A stretch of DNA of 61,258 nt from an uncultured Alphaproteobacteria bacterium. GTDB lineage: Bacteria; Pseudomonadota; Alphaproteobacteria; Rs-D84. Each line of letters starts with the position of its first letter. Position 1 is the first letter of the stretch. The position numbers were made by a program, and so were the translations under genes. The notes under the pieces are model-generated. The model was not told where the DNA came from. It searched no databases and saw nothing but the letters and a program-made list of their open reading frames with translations. Location of the stretch: contig CALARG010000021.1 of assembly GCA_937888635.1 (NCBI GenBank), positions 1 through 61,258 of the forward strand, in the 5' to 3' direction. Shown here in pieces: positions 24,420-33,219 of the stretch.

Positions 24420-25262
24420 ATGATTAAGAAACCAACTGTATTTTCACTTGTCCGCGATCAATCTTTGTTTATGACAATAATAATGTCACTGCTGACATTT
24501 TTATCTGTTTTGGCACTGGGGGTCGCGCTGTCAATCGGTACTGGCGTTATCCGCTGGAACAATCAATGGGAACTGTTCGCCACGGTCCAGGTCACAGACC
24601 CGTCTAAATCAGACACCACAAAAAAAGTAATTGCGAATAATTCTGATAAAATTGAGTCCGCCACACAAATCAGCACATCCGAAATGACAGACTTAATGTC
24701 CCCATGGCTGTCAGGCAACAACAATGTACTGAAAAACTATCTGCCCCAAATGTGGGAAATTCAGTTTAAATCCCCCGACGCGATGCAGGAATTTGCAAAA
24801 CAAATTTCAAAATCTGCACGTTTTCTGCCACATGCTGACGCATTAAAATCGTCAACTTCGTCTGGTATGCAAATGATATTGATGGCATCATTAATATTGG
24901 CAATGATACTGGCCACAATTGGCATCTGTATTTCATATATTGCACGCAACACGGCAATGTTGCACCGTCGCGAATTGGAAATACTGAATCAAATTGGCGC
25001 ATCCGACAACTTTATCGCACGCCAAATGCAAATAATTGTCGCCAAAATATCCATGACCGCAACATGCATTGGTTTTATTGTTGCATGCCCAATTATATTA
25101 TTAGTTCAGTCCGCCGCACACAGCGCGCGCGTTGGCCTGATGGCAACAATTGGCCTGACCAGTGGCGGTTGGATGACATTAATATTATTACCAATTGCGA
25201 TTGTAATTTTTGCAATTATCGTCACCCGCCACACAACAATTAAAATATTAAAAAACAGTTAA
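24420..25262 (+). CDS. ftsX: Cell division protein FtsX
   Basis: Permease-like partner of FtsE. 280 aa. One N-terminal membrane helix (TIIMSLLTFLSVLALGVALS), a ~110-residue periplasmic domain, then three helices (ILMASLILAMILATIGICIS; ISMTATCIGFIVACPIILLV; LILLPIAIVIFAIIVT). The RRELEILNQIGASDNFIARQ loop, which contacts FtsE, is typical. It begins two bases after the ftsE stop, so the two are translationally coupled. Confidence 0.93.
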   Translation: MIKKPTVFSLVRDQSLFMTIIMSLLTFLSVLALGVALSIGTGVIRWNNQWELFATVQVTDPSKSDTTKKVIANNSDKIESATQISTSEMTDLMSPWLSGNNNVLKNYLPQMWEIQFKSPDAMQEFAKQISKSARFLPHADALKSSTSSGMQMILMASLILAMILATIGICISYIARNTAMLHRRELEILNQIGASDNFIARQMQIIVAKISMTATCIGFIVACPIILLVQSAAHSARVGLMATIGLTSGGWMTLILLPIAIVIFAIIVTRHTTIKILKNS

Positions 25263-25265
25263 CAA

Positions 25266-25781
25266 ATGTTAAGACGTCTGCTGACACCAACATTTTTAAT
25301 ATTCAGCGCATTCATACTGGGCGGCATGGTATTTAAATCCACCGCCCCGATTCAGTGTGGAACAATTCTGCCAAACGACAGCATATTTGTTCTGACCGGC
25401 GACGAACGCCGCATACCATTCGCCATGCGCAAAATGCGTGAATTTCCCAATGCAGACCTGTATATAATCGGCGCCGGCGCCCAGGGAAAAATAGACATTG
25501 CCCGCCCTGCAATAATTGAATCAAAATCAAAATCCACATACCAAAACGCATTGGCAATACGGGACATCGCACAAATTCGCGACCTGAAACGCGTGGTAAT
25601 CATCACAACCGAAGATCATATGAACCGCGCAAAATACCTGGTGCAATCCGAATTACCTGACACAGAAATAATTGCATGTCCTGCAATTTTAACCGGCATG
25701 CCCCCAGCAAAAAGACTTGAAAGATGGGCAACCGAATATATAAAATACATCGTCACGATGATTGGAATCAAAGAAAGTTAA
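25266..25781 (+). CDS. DUF218 (YdcF/ElyC-like) membrane-anchored protein
   Basis: 171 aa. One N-terminal membrane segment, then a DUF218 domain: IFVLTGDERRIPFAMRKM, DLYIIGAGAQGKIDIARPAI, ESKSKSTYQNALAIRD and RVVIITTEDHMNRAKYLVQS are the conserved blocks. Members affect envelope assembly; the biochemical activity is unclear. It starts 3 bp after ftsX and lies before plsC, as in other alphaproteobacteria. Confidence 0.88.
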   Translation: MLRRLLTPTFLIFSAFILGGMVFKSTAPIQCGTILPNDSIFVLTGDERRIPFAMRKMREFPNADLYIIGAGAQGKIDIARPAIIESKSKSTYQNALAIRDIAQIRDLKRVVIITTEDHMNRAKYLVQSELPDTEIIACPAILTGMPPAKRLERWATEYIKYIVTMIGIKES

Positions 25782-25795
25782 GCAAAGGAAAGAAA

Positions 25796-26503
25796 ATGTT
25801 CAGAACAATACTGTTTAAAATTGCATTACCTATATATTTTGTACTGTGGTCACCACTGTTGCTGATTGGATTGGTATCACGCAAATTATCACGCAAGTTC
25901 GTATTTGCAGACGCAGCCGGCGTTTTGGTCTTGGCACGTTTGATATGCGGAATAAAGTATAATGTACATTACCCACAAACCGAAGAAGACGGCATTCCAA
26001 CAATGCCCGACGGGAACAAACGTCTGGACGGCAAATCAATTATCGCCGCCAAACACATGTCTATTTTGGAAATTGCGGTTATATCACGCGTTGTTCCAAA
26101 TTCATTTTTCATTATGAAGCGCGAACTGCTGTGGATTCCAATCTATGGTTGGGCATTTTGGCGCTGTGGCATGTTGGGTGTAAATCGCGCACGCGGCAAG
26201 ACAAACATGAAGAAATTAGCCGACGATGTTGAAAAACGCGTTTTAAATGGTGGCACCCTGGTAATCTTTCCCGAAGGCACACGTGCAAAACCCGGCGAAA
26301 GAATCCCATTAAAACGCGGCCTGCTGTTATTGGCACACACATTGAAATTGCCAATTCTGCCTGTTGGCACAGATGCAGGTTTATATTGGCCAAAGCACGG
26401 CCGTATGCATTCTGGTACGGCAAATGTATGGTTTGAACCACTGTTGCCATGCAACGCATCACTGGACGAAATCAGCACGGCCATCAACCGCCACAGTGCA
26501 TAA
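25796..26503 (+). CDS. plsC: 1-acyl-sn-glycerol-3-phosphate acyltransferase
   Basis: Makes phosphatidic acid from lysophosphatidate. 235 aa from MFRTILFKIALPIYF, with AAAGGAAAGAAA upstream. The first motif is KHMSILE, where the usual HX4D has Glu at the acidic position, an acceptable variant in this superfamily. The second block is MLGVNRARGKTNMKKL, and the third FPEGTRAKPGERIPLKRG is canonical. Last gene of the ftsE unit; a terminator follows. Confidence 0.93.
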   Translation: MFRTILFKIALPIYFVLWSPLLLIGLVSRKLSRKFVFADAAGVLVLARLICGIKYNVHYPQTEEDGIPTMPDGNKRLDGKSIIAAKHMSILEIAVISRVVPNSFFIMKRELLWIPIYGWAFWRCGMLGVNRARGKTNMKKLADDVEKRVLNGGTLVIFPEGTRAKPGERIPLKRGLLLLAHTLKLPILPVGTDAGLYWPKHGRMHSGTANVWFEPLLPCNASLDEISTAINRHSA

Positions 26504-26510
26504 AACACAT

Positions 26511-26526
26511 TCCCGCCCCGGCGGGA
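26511..26526 (+). terminator. Terminator of the ftsE-plsC unit
   Basis: Stem TCCCGCC / GGCGGGA followed by TTTTTA. Confidence 0.8.
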
Positions 26527-26564
26527 TTTTTATTACCCTTTTGCAAAGATAAATAAAAGTTTAT

Positions 26565-26958
26565 GTTAGTTGTTAGTGTAAGTTGTAAGTGGTCTGTGTT
26601 GGAAATAAATTAAGAACTTTCGTCATTCCCGCAAATGCGGGAATCCACTGCGTTGCAGACATTTTTTCGGTCCCTGCGGGGTAATGGATACCGGCCTGCG
26701 CCGGCATGACAAGTTTTTTGTTTCTTCAATTTTATGCTAAGATAAATAAAAGTTTAGTTGAGTAATTTTTTACAAAAATGTTTTGCATTTTTGTCATTAC
26801 CGCGCAGGCGGTAATAGGGTCTTTAATACCGCGCGCAACGTGCGCCAAATAAGTATTTCAAAAATTTTTAGTCCCTATTCCTGCCTACGCAGGAATGACA
26901 ATATTTTATATATTTTTTTGCCGATACTAACCACTTACAACTTACACTAACAACTAAC
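26565..26958. repeat. Family B element: 394 bp with 29-bp perfect inverted ends
   Basis: 26565-26593 and 26930-26958 are exact inverted repeats (first bases GTTAGTTGTTAGTGTAAG). Inside are two REP-like palindromic units, 26622-26710 and 26793-26899, each beginning GTCATT and ending TGAC, plus A/T-rich spacers; AGATAAATAAAAGTTTA occurs just outside the left end and again inside. No gene fits. It resembles a MITE or a composite REP cluster. This fills most of the gene-less 26504-26988 stretch. Confidence 0.8.
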
Positions 26959-26965
26959 CACAAAA

Positions 26966-26987
26966 AATCCCCCACTTGGGGGGATTT
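26966..26987. terminator. Terminator of the 26989 gene
   Basis: Stem AATCCCCC / GGGGGGATT with flanking A-run and T-run; works in either direction. Confidence 0.8.
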
Positions 26988-26988
26988 T

Positions 26989-27747
26989 TTATCGCCTGTT
27001 ATCCTGATACTGCCGTTCTTTCTGTTGCGCCTCTTCATACCCTTTACGAATTCCTGCCTGCAAAACATCTAAGCATTTCTGAAATCTCTTTTTCTTACCC
27101 AAATCTTTATATTGAGAACATTTATATTTATCGCCCGCATCATCCACTTCATCAACTTCTGTTTTTCCAGAACTAGACAACATAACCGAAAAATCCTTTG
27201 CCAACTGCTTGCGCAATTCGGTCGTCAAATTTGCACCATTATTTGACGAATTATAAATTGTCGTCAAATTTCCATTCAAACATTCAAAAACCTTTAATGT
27301 TGATATTTCGCGATTACAATCATAAACACCCGCCATATGAATATTAGGATTACCTGATTCAAAACGCTCGCTGCCCCCTGATGAAGAAGACGAACCGCCA
27401 CTTGACCCAGATGATGCGCCCTTGGCCTCTAACGAAGTGGTTAAAATCGCCTTTTCCAGTTGCGTTTTCAATCTGCGCAACATAGATTCCATTTGTTCAT
27501 ATTGCTTATACATCTGTTGTGTAATAACCGTTGTCTTCATCGCAATAACATCACGCATCAGTCCCTTGTCCGCGCCAGATGGATTTTTCGTATTTCCGAT
27601 ATTATATGCATGCGTTGAACACAGTGCCAATTCCGCCACAATCATATCATTATCGTCGTTATCACAACCATTTTCCGCGGCAACCACCGGCACAGTCAGC
27701 AATGCCAGAACCGAAAAACCAACCAAGATATTTTTTACTTTTTTCAT
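26989..27747 (-). CDS. Secreted protein of unknown function (252 aa)
   Basis: Signal peptide MKKVKNILVGFSVLALLTVPVVA, then AENGCDNDDNDMIVAELALC. A helical region (ITQQMYKQYEQMESMLRRLK) is followed by a Ser/Gly linker (SSGSSGGSSSSSGGS) and a second domain with paired cysteines (YDCNREISTLKVFECLNGNL; YKCSQYKDLGKKKRFQKCLD). Six cysteines suggest periplasmic disulfides. It lies 20 bp after the 716-aa gene, probably one operon, so the two may act together. Not recognised; a weak resemblance of the helical part to conjugation VirB5/TrbJ proteins is not enough to name it. Confidence 0.7.
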   Translation of the reverse strand: MKKVKNILVGFSVLALLTVPVVAAENGCDNDDNDMIVAELALCSTHAYNIGNTKNPSGADKGLMRDVIAMKTTVITQQMYKQYEQMESMLRRLKTQLEKAILTTSLEAKGASSGSSGGSSSSSGGSERFESGNPNIHMAGVYDCNREISTLKVFECLNGNLTTIYNSSNNGANLTTELRKQLAKDFSVMLSSSGKTEVDEVDDAGDKYKCSQYKDLGKKKRFQKCLDVLQAGIRKGYEEAQQKERQYQDNRR

Positions 27748-27767
27748 TATTTATTCTTTACCAACAA

Positions 27768-29918
27768 TTAAAACCCAATCTTCCTTATACACTCACCATT
27801 AGAGTTCATAGTACCATCATGCCAAATTGACTGACAATCGCACGCCCCATTAGTCCATTTACCACCACTGTTCTCACAGGCAGATCTTCGCGCCCCCCCT
27901 TCAACAGCTGATGTTAATACGTCCTTCTTTATACACCGACCCGCAACTTGATAAGAATCATCCCCGCACATACAATATGCATCATAATTATTCGATACCC
28001 ATGTTCCGCCACTATTCTTACAATCATTCACCGTCTGTGCAGTCGCAGCAACCGCTGCCCCCTCTGCGGTAATCGTAGTTTTCTCTTTACGTTTTATCAC
28101 CTTTCCATCTGTCGCATCATACCCACAGCGATCCCCATAAACACGACAACGTTTTTCTGTCTCGGACCATTCAACACGACACCCAGATTCAATCACTAAA
28201 TACTGGGCGGCGCCATCCCGTACCAGCGCATTGTCTTTCTTGTATCCTTCACACCCCTCTTTGGTACTGATTGAACCAACATATTCTGACAGACCCGTTT
28301 CCACCCATCCCACAGAATAACTAAGCGCACCACCGGTCACAAACTCGCGCTCCAGTGCCTTGGTCGTGGTACAAATCGTCTTGGGCAGTTTTTTTGTCTT
28401 AACCGCATTCATCAGACGCTGATAAGAATCTTCGTTAACTGCGCAATACTTTAATCTGTCAATATCCGTATTTCCACCCTGAACATAGCGATTACTAATC
28501 GCAAATTCTGGTGCATCCTGGGCAATAATGCGTTCCAGGGTATCTAAATCCAATGTTGCACCATTACGACTGCTGCGACGACCAAATATCGCAATAGATT
28601 CCAACGCCGATGTTGCACATCCAACACGAACCAGTTTATCACCATCATCGGCCTCGTTAATCCATTCACGCAAAACCACATCCCGATCTGTACCTGTGCC
28701 ACCAATCAATTCTGTCAATGTACAACGCGAATCATCCTGGGGCGGTACGACCATCCCGGGCGTACATTCCATTCCACCTTTGACCGCACCAACCGCAATT
28801 TTATCACCGTCTTTCTTTACATATATCGCACCCTTGACGGAACGACCATTTTTACATGTGTCCTCGGTATAATGACCTTCTTGGTGTTTCCCGCCTGATG
28901 TATCTGTGGTACACATAAACTTGCCCCACTGATTACAGGCGCCACTTAACATCATAATAACATCCGAAACATCCGCACCAACCGCCAACGCCATTTCCAG
29001 ACCTTCGTAGGCCTCGTCTACAATCGCATCATACGGGTCAAAGAATCCCATTGCCTTTTGCTTGAAAATTTTCACGCGTTTTGGACCCGAACAGTTATTT
29101 CCACGCGTATCACAGCCTGCATATGTAAAGATATCTTGCATTGTTGCATTCAGTGTTTTTAACGCAACCTCGGCATTTTCAATTTTAGTTAAAATCTGAC
29201 CTGAAATTTGATTGCGCATCAAAACATCCGCAGAAACACCCTTCTCTATCGCCTCTGCCTGGGCATCACTAACATTTGACAAACTCTGCGACGCTGCCGC
29301 CTGGGCCTGTGCCTGGGCGGTTGCCGCGGCCGCCGCCTGGGCCTGCGCCTGGGCTGCTAATGCTTTTTGTTCATCCAGTGCCGCCTGCATTTGCTGCATC
29401 TGTTGTGCGTTTTGCTGTTGCATTTCATATTGCATCTGCTGCATTTGTTGCTGCATCTGCTGCATCTGGGCACTGTTCTGTGCTGCTGCCGCCTGGGCCG
29501 CTGCATTTTGCGCCGCCAACTGCTGTTGCTGTACCTTGGCATTTGCATCGGCCACAATTTGTGCAGATATATAATCCACTAAATCATTGCCATGCTTTTT
29601 ACATGTATCATTACTGTTAACGCACCCCTCAACAATCGTTCGCGCAATATCCATCGTTGTACATCCCGCACACTTTGGCTGTGCACAACGCAAAATCAGC
29701 GAATTACAATTACCAAAATCCGCCTTTGGCTTTTGCCCAACCGCACCAGTTGCCTGGGTACGACTGTTCATTATTTGATTCCAATTATTATTATTTGTTG
29801 CACCACTGTCCCCATTCCATGCGGTCAAATTACTGCCCGCAGTTGTTGCAACATTCGCACCCGCGACGCCCGGCATCGCGCACAAAACCAACAATAAAAA
29901 AGACGTCAGCAATTTCAT
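27768..29918 (-). CDS. Large secreted Cys-rich protein with Gln/Ala coiled coil (716 aa)
   Basis: Signal peptide MKLLTSFLLLVLCAMPGVAGA. An N-terminal Cys cluster (NCNSLILRCAQPKCAGCTTMD) precedes a ~110-residue Gln/Ala/Met-rich coiled coil (QMQQMQQQMQQMQYEMQQQN). A globular domain follows (IFTYAGCDTRGNNCSGPKRV; ALAVGADVSDVIMMLSGACN). The C-terminus has two small disulfide-type repeats (DCKNSGGTWVSNNYDAYCMC and ACENSGGKWTNGACDC). A similar short C-terminal module occurs in the 748-aa protein at 37658. Not a family I recognise; a surface or extracellular role is inferred from the signal peptide and cysteines. Confidence 0.75.
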   Translation of the reverse strand: MKLLTSFLLLVLCAMPGVAGANVATTAGSNLTAWNGDSGATNNNNWNQIMNSRTQATGAVGQKPKADFGNCNSLILRCAQPKCAGCTTMDIARTIVEGCVNSNDTCKKHGNDLVDYISAQIVADANAKVQQQQLAAQNAAAQAAAAQNSAQMQQMQQQMQQMQYEMQQQNAQQMQQMQAALDEQKALAAQAQAQAAAAATAQAQAQAAASQSLSNVSDAQAEAIEKGVSADVLMRNQISGQILTKIENAEVALKTLNATMQDIFTYAGCDTRGNNCSGPKRVKIFKQKAMGFFDPYDAIVDEAYEGLEMALAVGADVSDVIMMLSGACNQWGKFMCTTDTSGGKHQEGHYTEDTCKNGRSVKGAIYVKKDGDKIAVGAVKGGMECTPGMVVPPQDDSRCTLTELIGGTGTDRDVVLREWINEADDGDKLVRVGCATSALESIAIFGRRSSRNGATLDLDTLERIIAQDAPEFAISNRYVQGGNTDIDRLKYCAVNEDSYQRLMNAVKTKKLPKTICTTTKALEREFVTGGALSYSVGWVETGLSEYVGSISTKEGCEGYKKDNALVRDGAAQYLVIESGCRVEWSETEKRCRVYGDRCGYDATDGKVIKRKEKTTITAEGAAVAATAQTVNDCKNSGGTWVSNNYDAYCMCGDDSYQVAGRCIKKDVLTSAVEGGARRSACENSGGKWTNGACDCQSIWHDGTMNSNGECIRKIGF

Positions 29919-29936
29919 ACTCTCTCTATTACACCA

Positions 29937-29942
29937 ATTCTA
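29937..29942 (-). promoter_or_regulatory. Probable extended -10 of the 716-aa gene
   Basis: Minus strand TTTTGTGTTAGAAT: TGn extension directly before TAGAAT, ~20 nt before the ATG. The -35 is poor. Confidence 0.5.
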
Positions 29943-29989
29943 ACACAAAAAGGAAATATATAAAAGTTATTTTTTCACACCCCTGCAAC

Positions 29990-30091
29990 AAAAAAAAAGA
30001 CAATGACATAGATGCGCAGTTGTTGGCAAGCGTAGTGTACATAACGCTACACGAGCGAGCCAACAACAAGCAGATATGCCATTAGATTTTA
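29990..30091. repeat. Family A palindromic repeat, copy 2
   Basis: Middle stem GTTGTTGGC (30019-30027) / GCCAACAAC (30059-30067) around the conserved tip GTAGTGTACATAACGCTAC (from 30032). The right end AGATATGCCATTAGATTTTA matches the other copies and runs into the stop codon of the nuclease gene. Confidence 0.8.
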
Positions 30092-30502
30092 TTTTTTGCA
30101 CCAAGGTTGACGACGACCACCACTATACCTGCGCGCTAACTTTTCACGCACCAAAACTTCACCAACATCGCGCCCATCGGGCAAAATCGCATTTGCATCA
30201 ATCCGCCCCAGATATTTATCGTCTTTGATATTTTCCAGTTCTATTTTCGCACCGCGTGGCAATAATTTTTCCAACCGCCCGCGCGCACGACGCGCCATCT
30301 TTGATTCAGACGCACATTCACCATTCATCTCGGGCGTATCAACATTTATCAGACGAACACGCACGGTTATATCAACCCCATCGGCAACACCAACACGCGC
30401 TGCAAATGTATCACCATCCAGAACATAGTCCACCACCGCCGGCACCGCATAAGACGCCCAACATACAAACACCCCGAAAATCGCAACCACCAGATGTTTC
30501 AT
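30089..30502 (-). CDS. Secreted thermonuclease-like (SNase) protein
   Basis: 137 aa. Signal peptide MKHLVVAIFGVFVCWASYA, then an SNase fold. YVLDGDTFAARV supplies the calcium-binding Asp, VRVRLINVDTPEMNG the catalytic Arg and acidic residue, and KYLGRIDANAILPDGRDVGE the second Arg block. Periplasmic or extracellular nucleic-acid degradation is likely. Its ATG follows the tolB stop directly (TAAATG), so it is coupled to tolB. The 3' end abuts a family A repeat. Confidence 0.88.
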   Translation of the reverse strand: MKHLVVAIFGVFVCWASYAVPAVVDYVLDGDTFAARVGVADGVDITVRVRLINVDTPEMNGECASESKMARRARGRLEKLLPRGAKIELENIKDDKYLGRIDANAILPDGRDVGEVLVREKLARRYSGGRRQPWCKK

Positions 30503-31819
30503 TTACGGCAACTTTGGCGACCATGTTGGTTCGGTCCCGTTTACACCATCAGGCAATTCAATATCATAGAAATTCTGACCTGTTATATCAACACTGCGAA
30601 TATGGCTGATACGATCAATGCCATCTAAATGTTTTTCCGTTTCATAGTAAACAATGCGACGCGACCCCGGTGCCCAAGATGGCGCCTCCATAAACCAGCC
30701 ACCCGCTAAAATCTTTTCATTGCGACCCAGCGGGTCCATAATACCAACATAGAATGTATCATCCGCAATTTTTGTAAAGGCAATAAATTGACCATCTGGC
30801 GACCATGCCGGCGTTGCATAGCGCCCAGAACCATATGTTATGCGTTCAACTTCGCCTGTCTCTAAATCCAAAATATGAATCTGCTGCCGCCCTGAACGGT
30901 CTGAATTAAATGCCATCTTTTTACCATCTGGGGAATAAGAAGGACTGGTATTAATAGAATTACCAAATGTCAATTGGCGCAATTCATTTGTTTCCAGATT
31001 AAATTCATAAATATGTGTAATACCATTTTTCACCAAGGATATCGCCACACGCGACCCATCCGGCGAGAAACGCGGCGCAAAGTTCATTCCACCAAACTGC
31101 CCCAGACGACGCTGTTCCCCAGTGTCCAGATTCAAACTCCACACCATTGGATCATCATTATAATAAGACAAGAAAACAATAGACTGCATATTTGGCGAAA
31201 AGTGCGGCGACATAACCATCGCACCCGCATCTGACAGATATCGCATACCTGCCCCGTCTTGATCCATAATCGCCAACCGCTTTACACGATTTGACATATC
31301 GCCCGTTTCTGCAATAAACACAATCTGCGTATCAAAATAACCAATTTCACCAGTCAACCGTTCATAAATCGCATCGGCCATAATATGCGCCAGACGACGC
31401 GCTGTCTTGCGCGTTGCAACCAGGGATTGCGCCTCTATCTGTTCACGCCCGTTAACATCCCAGACAAAGAAATCCAATTTATACCGGTTATCAGATTCCG
31501 CCGTCAATTTTGCCTGAACCAAGACCTGGGTTTTTATCGCCGCCCACGACTTAAAGGTCGGCATTGCATGCATCTTGACATATTCCGGAAAGGCATCGTG
31601 ATTTACAATACGAAACAACCCCGTACTTTTTAAATCATTTTCAACCACCCCACGCATCATTGACGCAACCTTGGCCGGGACATCGTCGCCCACCTCAAAC
31701 TTCTGAACTGCGATTGAAATCGGTTCGGCCGCACCGGCAATAATATCAACCTTTAATTCAGCACGCGCCGGCATTGCAACCACCAACGCAACCAACGCCG
31801 CAAAAACATGTCTCAGCAT
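30503..31819 (-). CDS. tolB: Tol-Pal system protein TolB
   Basis: Periplasmic beta-propeller of the Tol-Pal system, needed for outer-membrane constriction. 438 aa from MLRHVFAALVALVVAMPARA (signal peptide), with AAAGGACC upstream. The N-terminal TolB_N domain is followed by six propeller blades with the repeated SPDGxxIAF phrase (FSPDGSRVAISLVKNG; YSPDGKKMAFNSDRSGRQQI; WSPDGQFIAFTKIADD). No pal or tolQRA gene is adjacent, unlike the usual tol cluster. Confidence 0.95.
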   Translation of the reverse strand: MLRHVFAALVALVVAMPARAELKVDIIAGAAEPISIAVQKFEVGDDVPAKVASMMRGVVENDLKSTGLFRIVNHDAFPEYVKMHAMPTFKSWAAIKTQVLVQAKLTAESDNRYKLDFFVWDVNGREQIEAQSLVATRKTARRLAHIMADAIYERLTGEIGYFDTQIVFIAETGDMSNRVKRLAIMDQDGAGMRYLSDAGAMVMSPHFSPNMQSIVFLSYYNDDPMVWSLNLDTGEQRRLGQFGGMNFAPRFSPDGSRVAISLVKNGITHIYEFNLETNELRQLTFGNSINTSPSYSPDGKKMAFNSDRSGRQQIHILDLETGEVERITYGSGRYATPAWSPDGQFIAFTKIADDTFYVGIMDPLGRNEKILAGGWFMEAPSWAPGSRRIVYYETEKHLDGIDRISHIRSVDITGQNFYDIELPDGVNGTEPTWSPKLP

Positions 31820-31953
31820 ATTTGGTCCTTTCCTTTTATATACACAAGCAATTTTAAACACACATTTAAGAAAAATCAAACCAAATGACACACAATACAC
31901 CCGACCACACACCCGCCATCACAGCCGCAAATACAAGCGTATTTATATTTGTA

Positions 31954-31981
31954 TTGACAAATGTATTTACAATGGTATAGT
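31954..31981 (+). promoter_or_regulatory. Promoter of the RHH/DinD-like operon
   Basis: TTGACA, 16-bp spacer, TATAGT. The -10 sits inside a perfect inverted repeat, so repression by the RHH product is likely. Confidence 0.7.
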
Positions 31982-31990
31982 TCATTGTAA
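31967..31990. promoter_or_regulatory. Operator-like inverted repeat over the -10
   Basis: TTACAATG and CATTGTAA, perfect 8-bp arms with 8-bp spacing. A second perfect repeat, TACCGC / GCGGTA, lies at 31992-32009 just before the ribosome binding site. Confidence 0.6.
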
Positions 31991-32026
31991 TTACCGCTGT
32001 ATTGCGGTATGTATGGAGGTGCGTAT

Positions 32027-32251
32027 ATGCCAAATGTTATGCAACAATTATTTGTAATGAATATGGAATCCTTGCTGCGCGAATATGCTGCGTACAAGGC
32101 TTTTAATAAATCTGATTGCGTAATCAACATGCGCATTCCGCGCCCTATTCTGGACAAGATAAAAGAACTGGCTGAAACCCAGCATGTCCCATATCAGTCA
32201 TTGATATCATCTGTTTTGTATTCCCTGGCCAACCTGGACGATAAAAAATAA
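32027..32251 (+). CDS. Ribbon-helix-helix DNA-binding protein (antitoxin-like)
   Basis: 74 aa. The C-terminal half CVINMRIPRPILDKIKELAE, then VPYQSLISSVLYSLAN, is the RHH pattern: a short beta strand followed by two helices, as in CopG/BrnA-type antitoxins. GGAGGTG lies 7 nt before the ATG used. The N-terminal 30 residues are unusual. Strong promoter with operator-like repeats suggests autoregulation. The next gene, 25 bp downstream, is a DinD-like protein. Confidence 0.8.
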   Translation: MPNVMQQLFVMNMESLLREYAAYKAFNKSDCVINMRIPRPILDKIKELAETQHVPYQSLISSVLYSLANLDDKK

Positions 32252-32276
32252 CCACAAAAAAACTGAGAGAGACACC

Positions 32277-33212
32277 ATGCCCGCGCCATCAAAACCAGAA
32301 ATCTTTGCAACACTAAATGCAAAACGCATAAAAACAGACGACCAATTAACCCTGTTTCCTGAAACACATCCCCACAACACATGCAACGAATATTGGCTGT
32401 ATTCTGACCTGCATAATTTGTATGGCGAAATACTATTTCCCACCCAGCCTTCATTCAGCGCACACATATGGCAAAACATGGTTATGCCCAGCACCCCAGA
32501 ACCAACACGCGCATTCCCAAAACTGCAACCAACAAATATAGAATTTTACAACAACCACATTGCATTGATTACCCATCCATACACACTGGACAACCGTCAC
32601 TTCAAAAGTTCCAAAGACTTTAAATTATCCCGCTATGCATGTTGGTGTATGTCGCGCAGTAATCCAAACATGATTTTTTCGCGAACATATTTTATTGCAC
32701 CAATAATTGACCCACACATGTCTTTTGAACAAATGAACGCATACTGCTATCAATTTGCACGCATACATTTACGCGAACAACTGTCACGCCAAGAAAAAAT
32801 TATAAACGCAATCGCATACAAAAACAAAATAGACTTTAATGAATTCAGACGCATTAACCGCGCCGCATTGTTTGCCGACCACAGCAAATCACACATCGCC
32901 GCACGAAACGATTTTTACATATCACGCAACACACCACTGGCCGACCACATGGGCGCCGCAACATTATACACCCGCACCCAGGCACTAGAAAACGCAATCG
33001 CGAAAATAAATCACACCCAGCCGATTAATTCTAGAAAAATTCTGGAAATCATATTCACCGAACTAGACAACGCGCGAATCAATATGACAAAAAATCTACA
33101 CATCCGACCAGAAGATGACATATCCCGAATTCCCGTTCAAAAAACACAATCACTGTTAATGCAAACCGAACGTGACTTTATAAACAAATATGCACATCAA
33201 AAAATGAGATAA
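32277..33212 (+). CDS. DinD-like protein (311 aa)
   Basis: Resembles E. coli DinD (SOS-induced, RecA-interacting) in several blocks: EYWLYSDLHNLYGEI (the WSARDLQELLGY region), KDFKLSRYACWCMSRSNPNM, a helical FARIHLREQLSRQEKI, the F-x-N-A-(A/G)-x-x-x-LY-like RRINRAALFADHSKSHI, and TPLADHMGAATLYTRTQALE (the LDHMGSTELAANLFR region). The distance to true DinD is large. In operon with an RHH regulator; this two-gene layout resembles toxin-antitoxin or anti-repressor modules. No canonical alphaproteobacterial LexA box was seen. Confidence 0.6.
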   Translation: MPAPSKPEIFATLNAKRIKTDDQLTLFPETHPHNTCNEYWLYSDLHNLYGEILFPTQPSFSAHIWQNMVMPSTPEPTRAFPKLQPTNIEFYNNHIALITHPYTLDNRHFKSSKDFKLSRYACWCMSRSNPNMIFSRTYFIAPIIDPHMSFEQMNAYCYQFARIHLREQLSRQEKIINAIAYKNKIDFNEFRRINRAALFADHSKSHIAARNDFYISRNTPLADHMGAATLYTRTQALENAIAKINHTQPINSRKILEIIFTELDNARINMTKNLHIRPEDDISRIPVQKTQSLLMQTERDFINKYAHQKMR

Positions 33213-33219
33213 TAAAAAG

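Noticed and set aside
26989..27747. VirB5/TrbJ conjugation protein
   Set aside because: Only a helical Gln/Met stretch is alike; the domain pattern and the cysteines do not match well enough.
31876..32157. Minus-strand open frame over the RHH gene promoter
   Set aside because: No ribosome binding site; it overlaps a strong plus-strand promoter, operator and gene.
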